In this document: positions 1 to 5,400 of the stretch, in pieces
How positions within the stretch are numbered: position 1 is the first letter of the stretch
Layout: each line of letters begins with the position of its first letter
From: Chitinophagaceae bacterium
GTDB taxonomy: Bacteria; Bacteroidota; Bacteroidia; Chitinophagales; Chitinophagaceae
Assembly: GCA_023251285.1 (NCBI GenBank)
Contig: JAHEZB010000208.1
Coordinates: 1 to 5,400, forward strand
DNA length: 5,400 nucleotides
Direction of reading: 5' to 3'
Position numbers and translations under genes: made by a program
The notes under the pieces: generated by a model
Database searches by the model: none
The model's input: the letters and a program-made list of their open reading frames with translations, nothing else
Told to the model about the DNA's origin: nothing

Positions 1-1
1 A

Positions 2-685
2 ACGATTTTTAGCGCAGCAAATGAAATAGAAGAAGCAGGCGGAAAAGCATTGGCAGTTCAATGCGATATTCGCTTTGAAGATCAGATAAAAAATGCAGTA
101 GACAAAGCAGTTGAAAGTTTTGGAGGAATTGATATTTTAATAAATAATGCGTCTGCAATTTCTTTGACTCCCGTTGATAAAACGGAACCAAAAGCCTTTG
201 ACCTGATGTATGATATTAATGTGAAAGGAACTTTTTTTGTAAGCAAAGCGTGTATCCCATTTTTGAAAAGCGGCTCCAACCCACACATTCTAAATCTTTC
301 ACCTCCGCTTAATTTTGCTCAAAAGTGGTTTACAGATCACGTCGCTTATACCATGAGTAAGTACAATATGACGATGATTGCAATAGGATTAGCAGGCGAA
401 TTAAAAAAATATCATATTGCTGCAAATACATTGTGGCCCCGAACAACAATCGCCACCGCAGCCGTAAGAAATTTATTAGGCGGAGAAGCGTTGATCAATA
501 TGAGCCGAACAGCTGAGATCATTGCTGATAGTGCATTCTACATTCTGCAACGCCCTTCAGCAACTTGTACAGGCAATTCTTTCATCGATGAAACTGTTTT
601 AGCTGAAGAGGGAGTTACGGATCTGGAAAAATATGCGGTACAACCAGGAAGCAAACTTTATACGGATTTATTTTTGGAAAAATGA
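2..685 (+). CDS. HSDL2-like short-chain dehydrogenase/reductase, 5'-truncated by window edge
   Basis: An open frame enters from the left edge at base 2 and runs 227 codons to the TGA at 683-685. The real start lies upstream; the TTG at 50 is an internal Leu codon, because the 16 codons before it also read as SDR sequence (a helix, then AGGKALAVQCD). The frame has the SDR motif NNAS (143-154), the catalytic Ser in NLSPPL (codon 299-301) and the YxxxK pair, Tyr at 347-349 and Lys at 359-361. The NAD(P)-binding TGxxxGIG segment, roughly 50 residues, is outside the window. From memory, NNASAISL, SKACIPFLK, NLSPPLNF, TLWPRTTIATAA and the TGNSFIDE tail match human HSDL2 and its bacterial homologues better than generic FabG-type SDRs. 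The substrate is unknown; an NAD(P)-dependent alcohol/ketone oxidoreductase, possibly acting on lipids, is the family-level inference. It lacks the SCP2 domain of animal HSDL2. It converges on the amidase gene. Confidence 0.9.
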   Translation, partial: TIFSAANEIEEAGGKALAVQCDIRFEDQIKNAVDKAVESFGGIDILINNASAISLTPVDKTEPKAFDLMYDINVKGTFFVSKACIPFLKSGSNPHILNLSPPLNFAQKWFTDHVAYTMSKYNMTMIAIGLAGELKKYHIAANTLWPRTTIATAAVRNLLGGEALINMSRTAEIIADSAFYILQRPSATCTGNSFIDETVLAEEGVTDLEKYAVQPGSKLYTDLFLEK

Positions 686-710
686 TCTCTCATCTACAGC
701 GATTCGAAAA

Positions 711-2336
711 TTATCTAACCGATGGCATAATTGTCTGAACAAAATGTGGTTGACTTCTCTGTTTTGAAGCCTGCTCAAATGCATAAGCCATTTTAATTAA
801 CGCATGTTCAGTATAAGCGGTTCCAAAAAATGAGAAGCCAATGGGCAGATTGTGGACAAATCCCATTGGTACAGTTATGTGAGGATAACCGGCCATAGCA
901 GCAGGTGAAGAAAATGAAAAACCGGTATCGTAATCGCCGTTTACCAAATCAATACAACACGCTAATCCGTTGGTAACTCCACATACGGCGTCCAGTTTAT
1001 TCTCTTGCATTAATTCATTAATTATTTGCCTTGACGATAAAACTTTCTCAAGAGCGTCTTTATATTCTTTACTGTTCAAATCGCCCTTTTCATTTGAGCT
1101 TATCAGAATTTCCTGTTTAAAATAGGGCATCGCTTCTTTGGGATGTTGAGCATTAAACTCAATCACTTCTGTCAATGATTTTACCGGCGCATTTGCTTTA
1201 GATAGGTATTTATTCAAGCCATCTTTGAATTCATATTGCAGCACCGTGTATTCGCCTTTTTGAGCGGGACTTAATTTTTTTAAAATTTCCAGTTCTACAA
1301 TCGTTGCTCCGTTTTCTTTAAGCAGTTCAATTGTTTTTTGCAACAACGCAATTACATCCGGATTGCCTCCTTTAAAAAAAGATTTCTCAACACCCAGCCG
1401 TTTGCCTTCCAATCCATCTTTCGTCAGAAATTGCGAATAATCTTTTTGGGTTTTTCCTTTGCTTTTGAAAGTAGCAGTGTCTTGCTCATCAATGCCTGTA
1501 AGATGCGATAATAGAATGGCAGCGTCTGTTACTGTCCGCGCCATTGGCCCCGCGGTATCCTGGGTTGCAGAAATCGGAATGATCCCGGAGCGGCTCCATA
1601 ATCCAACAGTTGGTTTAATTCCTACCAGTCCGTTTACTGACGCCGGGCTTACCACCGATCCATTTGTTTCTGTTCCGATGGCAATGGTGCAAAGACTTGC
1701 TGCCACTGCGGATCCGGAACCCGAACTGGAACCTGATGGATTGCGATCCAGAACATAAGGACATTTTGTTTGTCCGCCGCGGCTGCTCCATCCGCTGGTA
1801 GAAATAGTAGAACGAAAATTAGCAAATTCACTCAGGTTTGTTTTTCCTAATAAGACCGCACCTGCTTCTCTCAACCGGCTAACGATAAATGCATCTTTAG
1901 AAGCTTTATTTCCCATCAGTGCCCGCGAACCGGCAGTTGTCATCATTTTATCCCCGGTATCAATATTGTCTTTTATCAAGACAGGAATGCCATGAAGCGC
2001 GCTTCTTACTTTACCATTTTTTCTTTCAGCATCCATCGCTTCGGCTATGCTTATCGCGTCCGGATTCAGTTCGATAATACTGTTGATCGCCGGGCCGCTT
2101 TTATCGATTTTTGCAATTCTGCTCAAATACCATTCAGTGATTGACTTGGAAGTAAGCGTACCACTTTTCATTTTCTCCTGCAACGCTGCAATAGTTATTT
2201 CCACCAGATCTTCATCGTTATACGATTCTGACTGTTCTTTATCAGCAACTGTTTTTTCTAAACCAGAAGTGCTGATAATTGCTGGCAATCCAAAGCTGGC
2301 AAGGGTTCCGTTTTTAAGAAAGTTTCTTCTGTTCAT
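711..2336 (-). CDS. Tat-exported amidase, amidase-signature family (peptide-amidase-like)
   Basis: The 541-residue product should hydrolyse an amide bond with a Ser-cisSer-Lys triad. The N-terminus carries a twin-arginine signal (NRRNFLK, residues 2-8) followed by a short hydrophobic stretch to about residue 24, so export as a folded protein is predicted. Catalytic Lys122 lies in HGIPVLIKDNID, the cis-Ser is within the GSSSGS loop (203-205), and the nucleophile is Ser227 in GTETNGS, followed by NGLVGIKPTVG and QDTAGPMARTV. Length is normal for the family and no lesion is seen. From memory, the GSSSGS/GTETxGS/SGIIPIS pattern is closer to Stenotrophomonas peptide amidase than to GatA of the tRNA amidotransferase; the Tat signal and absence of gatB/gatC nearby also argue against GatA. 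The ATG at 2334-2336 is chosen because it starts the Tat signal; a GGGAAA lies about 11 bases upstream. The true substrate (peptide C-terminal amide, other amide) is not determined. Confidence 0.9.
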   Translation of the reverse strand: MNRRNFLKNGTLASFGLPAIISTSGLEKTVADKEQSESYNDEDLVEITIAALQEKMKSGTLTSKSITEWYLSRIAKIDKSGPAINSIIELNPDAISIAEAMDAERKNGKVRSALHGIPVLIKDNIDTGDKMMTTAGSRALMGNKASKDAFIVSRLREAGAVLLGKTNLSEFANFRSTISTSGWSSRGGQTKCPYVLDRNPSGSSSGSGSAVAASLCTIAIGTETNGSVVSPASVNGLVGIKPTVGLWSRSGIIPISATQDTAGPMARTVTDAAILLSHLTGIDEQDTATFKSKGKTQKDYSQFLTKDGLEGKRLGVEKSFFKGGNPDVIALLQKTIELLKENGATIVELEILKKLSPAQKGEYTVLQYEFKDGLNKYLSKANAPVKSLTEVIEFNAQHPKEAMPYFKQEILISSNEKGDLNSKEYKDALEKVLSSRQIINELMQENKLDAVCGVTNGLACCIDLVNGDYDTGFSFSSPAAMAGYPHITVPMGFVHNLPIGFSFFGTAYTEHALIKMAYAFEQASKQRSQPHFVQTIMPSVR

Positions 2337-2451
2337 AAATAATTATTTCCCAATATTCGTGTTGATATATTTTATTAAGAAATAAAACTACGAATTCCTT
2401 TTATTTCCGGAGAAAACCAATTCAGGTTATTTGTTTGTTTGCTGAAATCAA

Positions 2452-2459
2452 CAAAAATA
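2452..2459 (-). promoter_or_regulatory. weak candidate -7 element for the amidase gene
   Basis: Read on the minus strand the bases are tatttttg, an exact match to the Bacteroidota -7 consensus TAnnTTTG. It would give a leader of about 110 bases. No TTG/TTTG is found at the expected -33 spacing, and such a T-rich word is likely by chance here. Confidence 0.2.
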
Positions 2460-2479
2460 ATTTCCTGTCACCTAATGGT

Positions 2480-2491
2480 TATCATATGATA
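2480..2491. repeat. 12-bp perfect palindrome, possible operator
   Basis: The bases tatcatatgata read identically on both strands. The site sits within the divergent intergenic region, just upstream of the weak amidase promoter match, where a dimeric regulator could act. No particular regulator is suggested by the sequence. Confidence 0.35.
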
Positions 2492-2506
2492 TTCCCGCTA
2501 TTTTAA

Positions 2507-2522
2507 TTTTTAAATTTAAAAA
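2507..2522. repeat. 16-bp perfect A/T palindrome
   Basis: The bases tttttaaatttaaaaa form a perfect palindrome made only of A and T. It lies 15 bp from the palindrome at 2480-2491. It may be a protein-binding site, a bent or easily melted segment, or simply a by-product of base composition. It has no GC stem, so it is not a convincing terminator. Confidence 0.35.
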
Positions 2523-2674
2523 CAGAAACTCCTTTTATTTGTTTGCTTACTGCATATTTCTGCCGGAACAAATAAGGATTTGCAAAAATTAAAAAGTATG
2601 TTTTTTCTTTATTAGAAAACTTCTTTATTTTTTATTGCGTAATTTTATCCCTCAAAAAACTTTTAAAATTCTCT

Positions 2675-2705
2675 TTTGGAGAGCTGATGAATGGCATATC
2701 CTTTG
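2675..2705 (+). promoter_or_regulatory. candidate Bacteroidota-type promoter for transaldolase
   Basis: TTTG at 2675-2678 is followed after 18 bases by tatcctttg at 2697-2705. This resembles the Bacteroidota sigma-A pattern of TTTG at -33 and TAnnTTTG at -7, but with three rather than two bases between TA and TTTG. It predicts a transcript start near 2710 and a short, A-rich leader of about 35 bases before the ATG at 2745. That position is the best fit I found in the intergenic region. Confidence 0.4.
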
Positions 2706-2744
2706 AGGTTTTAAAGGCATTTAAAAAAATAAAAAAAAGCGCAA

Positions 2745-3839
2745 ATGAATAATGTAAAAAGCATTCACGATTTAGGACAAAGCATCTGGCTCGATTTTTT
2801 TGATCGTGAATTGATGGACAGTGGCAAACTTCAACAACTGATAGATGAAGATGGCCTTACCGGAATTACTTCCAATCCTTCCATTTTTGAAAAAGCAGTT
2901 GATAGCAGTTCTGATTATGATGAAGATATCCGGACATTAGCCTCGGAAGGAAAAAATAATGAAGAAATATTCTTTGGGTTTGCGGTAAATGATATTCAGC
3001 GTGCGGCGGATATTTTAAAACCGGTTTATGATAAGGCAAAAGGGACTGACGGTTTCGTAAGCCTGGAAGTGTCGCCACATCTGGCAAATGATTCGGAAGG
3101 AACGATCAACCAGGCGCGACAACTTTGGAAATCTGTTGACCGTAATAATGTAATGATAAAAATTCCGGGAACCAAAGAAGGGCTTGTAGCTATCAAACAA
3201 TGCATTAAAGAAGGAATCAATATTAATGTCACTTTATTATTCGGATTACCGCGTTATCGGGAAGTGACAGAGGCTTATATTTCAGGGCTGGAAGAACGTG
3301 TGAAAAATAACAAACCGATAGACCATATCGCCTCAGTTGCCAGTTTTTTTCTAAGCAGAATTGATGTGATGCTCGATCCGGTGTTGAAAGAAAAAAAGCT
3401 CGATAATCTTGTTGGGGAAATAGCGATTGATTCAGCAAAAGAAGCTTACCAGATTTTTAAAGAAGTTTTTTTTGGCGACCGTTTCCGGAATCTCGAAAAG
3501 CAGGGAGCAAAAAAACAAAAAGTTTTATGGGCAAGCACCAGTACAAAAGATCCTTCTTTCAGCGATGTAAAATACGTGGAAGCCTTAATTGGTCCGGATA
3601 CTATTGACACGCTTCCTTTGGAAACAATTGAAGCATTCAGAGATCATGGAAAAGCAACTGATCATTTGGAAAATAACCTGCTTCAGGCAAAACAGGAATT
3701 GAATCAATTGAAAGAGAACGGAATCAATATTGATGACATAACCCAAAAATTAGAAGAAGAAGGCGTTCAAAAATTTAATAAAGCGTATGATTCATTATTA
3801 AAAGCAATTGATTCAAAAAAGAAAAAACAAATGGCATAA
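2745..3839 (+). CDS. tal: transaldolase
   Basis: This 364-residue cytoplasmic enzyme moves a three-carbon dihydroxyacetone unit between sugar phosphates (sedoheptulose 7-P + glyceraldehyde 3-P to erythrose 4-P + fructose 6-P) in the non-oxidative pentose phosphate pathway. The Schiff-base lysine is Lys139 in VMIKIPGT; Asp17 lies in WLDF, the signature GITSNPSI spans 40-47, Glu108 lies in VSLEVSP, and INVTLLF (160-166) is the usual strand after the lysine. The WLDFFDRELMDSG start and the length, longer than E. coli TalB, fit the actinobacterial/cyanobacterial/plant-type transaldolases, and no glucose-6-phosphate isomerase domain is fused. The ATG at 2745 follows an A-rich leader (aaaaaaaagcgcaa) with no Shine-Dalgarno, usual in Bacteroidota, and starts the conserved N-terminus. 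The C-terminus is lysine-rich (SKKKKQMA). GAPDH follows 70 bp downstream on the same strand and uses a shared metabolite. No truncation is seen. Confidence 0.96.
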   Translation: MNNVKSIHDLGQSIWLDFFDRELMDSGKLQQLIDEDGLTGITSNPSIFEKAVDSSSDYDEDIRTLASEGKNNEEIFFGFAVNDIQRAADILKPVYDKAKGTDGFVSLEVSPHLANDSEGTINQARQLWKSVDRNNVMIKIPGTKEGLVAIKQCIKEGININVTLLFGLPRYREVTEAYISGLEERVKNNKPIDHIASVASFFLSRIDVMLDPVLKEKKLDNLVGEIAIDSAKEAYQIFKEVFFGDRFRNLEKQGAKKQKVLWASTSTKDPSFSDVKYVEALIGPDTIDTLPLETIEAFRDHGKATDHLENNLLQAKQELNQLKENGINIDDITQKLEEEGVQKFNKAYDSLLKAIDSKKKKQMA

Positions 3840-3909
3840 TCACTTTTTTGTTTGTTTTCTTATTGCTAAAACCGGCTGCTATTTTTTAAAAGAATTAATC
3901 TTAATTAAA

Positions 3910-4896
3910 ATGAAAATAGGAATAAATGGTTTTGGAAGAATCGGAAGAGCTTCTTTGAAAGTGATCATGGATGCACCTGAATTGGAAGTAGTAGCAATCA
4001 ATGATTTAATGACCCTTGACAATGCAGCGTATCTTCTAAAGTACGATAGCGTGTATGGCATTTATAATAAAGAAGTAAGCGAGGACGGCGACACATTGAA
4101 GGTTGGTGATAAAAAGATAAAGTATTTGTCGATAAAAGATCCTGCAGCTTTACCCTGGAAAGACCTGCAGGTAGATACCGTAATTGAAAGCACCGGGCTT
4201 TTTACCAATCGGGAAGATGCAGAAAAACACATTCATGCAGGTGCGAAACATGTGGTTATTTCAGGTCCTACAAAAAGCGTTGACACGCCAACAATCGTAC
4301 ACGGGGTAAATACACAGGATGGAAAAGTAGCGATCTTTTCATGCGCGAGCTGTACCACAAATAATATAAGTCCTTTAATAGAAATTATAGGCAGAAGAAT
4401 CGGGATCAAAAAAGCGATTCTAAACACTACGCATGCTTATACCGCTTCACAAGGATTGGTCGATGGCCCATCAAAGAAAAAGCCGAGAATGGGAAGAGCG
4501 GCCGCAATGAACCTGGTTCCTGCAACCACCGGCGCAGCAATAGCAACGACAAAGGCATTGCCACAATATAAAGGCAAGTTTGATGGAATATCTATTCGTA
4601 CACCGGTTGTGGTTGGCTCAATGTCGGATATTACTTTCATAGCAGAACGTGCTACTTCCGCAGAAGAAATTAATGCGATTTTAAAAGAGGAAGCAGCGAC
4701 AGAACGATATAAAAAAGTAGTGTCTGTATCAGAAGAACCGTTGGTTTCTACAGATATAATTCAGAGCACCTTTGCTGCGGTAGTAGATGCAGAAATGACG
4801 CGCGTAGTAGATGGCGATTTGTGCAAAATAATGGCCTGGTACGATAATGAATGGGGATTTACCAATCAAATGATCCGGCAGATAAAAGAGTTGTAA
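3910..4896 (+). CDS. gap: glyceraldehyde-3-phosphate dehydrogenase, type I, with variant active-site loop
   Basis: The 328-residue product should oxidise glyceraldehyde 3-phosphate to 1,3-bisphosphoglycerate in the cytoplasm. GINGFGRIGR (4-13) is the Rossmann nucleotide loop, Asp32 in INDL and the Gly-Pro of VDGPS (186-187) point to NAD rather than NADP. Catalytic Cys148 lies in ASCTTN, His175 in TTHAYTAS, and VPATTGAA (203-210) and Arg230 belong to the phosphate sites. The end WYDNEWGF is family-typical except Phe317 for Tyr. The loop reads SCASCTTNN where most GAPDHs have SNASCTTNC: an extra Cys145 and no cysteine four residues after the catalytic one. Ile211 replaces the usual Lys after TGAA. 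These suggest a divergent paralogue; erythrose-4-phosphate dehydrogenase activity is a less likely alternative. The ATG at 3910 is chosen because MKIGINGFGRIG is the conserved N-terminus; the frame stays open upstream to 3808, but that 34-residue extension overlaps tal and looks noncoding. No Shine-Dalgarno is visible. Confidence 0.94.
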   Translation: MKIGINGFGRIGRASLKVIMDAPELEVVAINDLMTLDNAAYLLKYDSVYGIYNKEVSEDGDTLKVGDKKIKYLSIKDPAALPWKDLQVDTVIESTGLFTNREDAEKHIHAGAKHVVISGPTKSVDTPTIVHGVNTQDGKVAIFSCASCTTNNISPLIEIIGRRIGIKKAILNTTHAYTASQGLVDGPSKKKPRMGRAAAMNLVPATTGAAIATTKALPQYKGKFDGISIRTPVVVGSMSDITFIAERATSAEEINAILKEEAATERYKKVVSVSEEPLVSTDIIQSTFAAVVDAEMTRVVDGDLCKIMAWYDNEWGFTNQMIRQIKEL

Positions 4897-4929
4897 GATT
4901 TATTTTTTTTAACCATAAACAAAAGCATT

Positions 4930-5292
4930 ATGAAAAGTGAAGAATTGTATTCAGTGCCCACACCCGAAAATTCACAGTTACGCGCAAAAGCCACTCCCGA
5001 AATAATGGATGCATGGCGTAATTTTAGCAGAACGGTCTTTAAGGCTGGAGCTTTGGACGAAAAGACAAAGCAATTAATTGCTATTGCGGTTGCACATGTT
5101 ACCCAATGTGCTTATTGCATTCACAGCCATACGGAACAGGCGGTGAGAAAAGGATGCAGTAAAGAAGAAATAATGGAAGCAGTTTGGATTGCAGCCGAAA
5201 TGAGAGCCGGTGCGGCATATTCGCATTCTGCGCTAGCGATGGATGAGATGATGGCAATAGAAAAATCTAAAGCAACCAAGGTAGCTGAATAA
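4930..5292 (+). CDS. carboxymuconolactone decarboxylase family protein, AhpD-like
   Basis: This small all-helical protein of 120 residues has one CMD domain (about residues 20-108). The redox motif is CAYCIHSH: Cys60, Cys63 and His67 match the AhpD CxxC and proton-relay histidine. The domain also shows LDEKTKQLIAIAVAHVTQ before the motif and a family-typical helix with AEMRAGAAYSHSAL after it. AhpD proteins reduce peroxides or pass electrons to peroxiredoxins, usually as oligomers; true gamma-carboxymuconolactone decarboxylases lack the CxxC, so a thiol-redox role is more likely here. The glutamate that precedes the first cysteine by 12 residues in M. tuberculosis AhpD is Gln48 here, which may alter the relay. 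It lies 33 bp after gap, with no convincing terminator between them, so co-transcription with gap and perhaps tal is plausible. The ATG at 4930 has no Shine-Dalgarno; no other start fits better. Electron donor and substrate are unknown. Confidence 0.9.
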   Translation: MKSEELYSVPTPENSQLRAKATPEIMDAWRNFSRTVFKAGALDEKTKQLIAIAVAHVTQCAYCIHSHTEQAVRKGCSKEEIMEAVWIAAEMRAGAAYSHSALAMDEMMAIEKSKATKVAE

Positions 5293-5378
5293 GCAAAGAA
5301 ATTCATACAACAATAAACAAACAAATAACAGCATTTCTCATTTTATTAAGGATCCATTACTGTCACGTTTGTCTGTCG

Positions 5379-5400
5379 ATGAAACTAAAAGTAAACAAAG
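5379..5400 (+). CDS. possible start of a downstream gene, cut by window edge
   Basis: An ATG at 5379 opens a frame reading MKLKVNK to the window end, 86 bp after the preceding stop and on the same strand. Seven residues are too few to assign a family. The frame is also open upstream without an ATG back to the previous gene. A minus-strand frame running from 5400 to a TGA at 5338-5340 is an equally untestable alternative. The DNA between 5293 and 5378 shows no clear terminator hairpin or promoter. Confidence 0.22.

Larger units (their letters stand above)
2337..2744. other. AT-rich divergent intergenic region between amidase and transaldolase
   Basis: These 408 bp separate the divergently transcribed amidase and transaldolase genes and must hold both promoters. 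No credible ORF or RNA gene was found. Contents: a candidate transaldolase promoter at 2675-2705, a weak amidase promoter match at 2452-2459, two perfect palindromes (2480-2491 and 2507-2522), and an 18-base T/G-rich element present twice with 16 of 18 matches (2427-2444 and 2535-2552). An 11-base direct repeat, tccttttattt, occurs at 2396-2406 and 2530-2540. In DNA this AT-rich some of these will be chance. Confidence 0.7.

Noticed and set aside
50..52. TTG as start of the SDR gene
   Set aside because: The frame is open to the window edge and the residues before the TTG match SDR sequence, so the start lies outside the window.
1459..1831. Open frames on both strands overlapping the amidase gene
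   Set aside because: They are shadows of a well-supported amidase frame and have no recognisable domain.
2047..2385. 112-codon plus-strand frame antisense to the amidase start and running into the intergenic region
   Set aside because: Its hydrophobic look comes from the antisense of the amidase N-terminal region; there is no start context or family resemblance.
3808..3909. In-frame extension of the GAPDH frame upstream, adding 34 residues and overlapping the tal end
   Set aside because: The extension would precede the conserved MKIGINGFGRIG start that is normal for GAPDH, overlaps tal in another frame, and reads as T-rich intergenic DNA.
3840..3909. Terminator or separate gap promoter between tal and gap
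   Set aside because: T-runs are present, but no GC stem was found. TATTTTTT at 3880-3887 is a partial -7 match with no TTTG at correct spacing. A small AT inverted repeat (aattaa/ttaatt, 3893-3906) is too weak to call.
4897..4929. Rho-independent terminator after gap
   Set aside because: A T8 run (4902-4909) is present but no stem-loop precedes it.
5338..5400. C-terminus of a minus-strand gene entering from the right edge
   Set aside because: Twenty codons are open before a TGA at 5338-5340, but this length is expected by chance and no motif is visible.
1..5400. CRISPR arrays, transposases, tRNA or rRNA genes
   Set aside because: No regularly spaced repeats, transposase motifs, cloverleaf-like sequences or rRNA-like segments were seen.

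Overview
The window looks like chromosomal DNA of a Bacteroidota bacterium, probably from the Chitinophagales or Sphingobacteriales. The basis is its AT-rich composition with very AT-rich intergenic DNA, A-rich leaders without Shine-Dalgarno sequences, a promoter-like sequence resembling the Bacteroidota TTTG / TAnnTTTG type, and the style of the encoded proteins. The taxon is inferred from protein motifs and base composition, without a database search.

Layout. Positions 2-685 (+) hold the C-terminal three quarters of a short-chain dehydrogenase of the HSDL2 type, cut by the left window edge. It converges, with only 25 bp between stop codons, on a minus-strand Tat-exported amidase (711-2336) of the amidase-signature family, whose motifs resemble peptide amidase more than GatA. 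A 408-bp, very AT-rich divergent intergenic region (2337-2744) follows. It holds two perfect palindromes, a repeated T/G-rich element and a candidate promoter. Three plus-strand genes come next with short gaps: transaldolase (2745-3839), glyceraldehyde-3-phosphate dehydrogenase (3910-4896) and a small AhpD-like carboxymuconolactone decarboxylase-family protein (4930-5292). The last 108 bp are mostly noncoding and may hold the first codons of another gene.

How the genes work together. Transaldolase and GAPDH share glyceraldehyde 3-phosphate, so tal-gap is a sensible unit joining the non-oxidative pentose phosphate pathway to lower glycolysis. The CxxC protein behind them could be a peroxide or thiol-redox partner, which is inference only. 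The SDR and the amidase show no clear link to this unit.

I found no mobile element, CRISPR array, RNA gene or obviously new system. The points most worth a second look are the altered active-site loop of the GAPDH, the Glu-to-Gln change in the AhpD-like protein, and the structured intergenic region.
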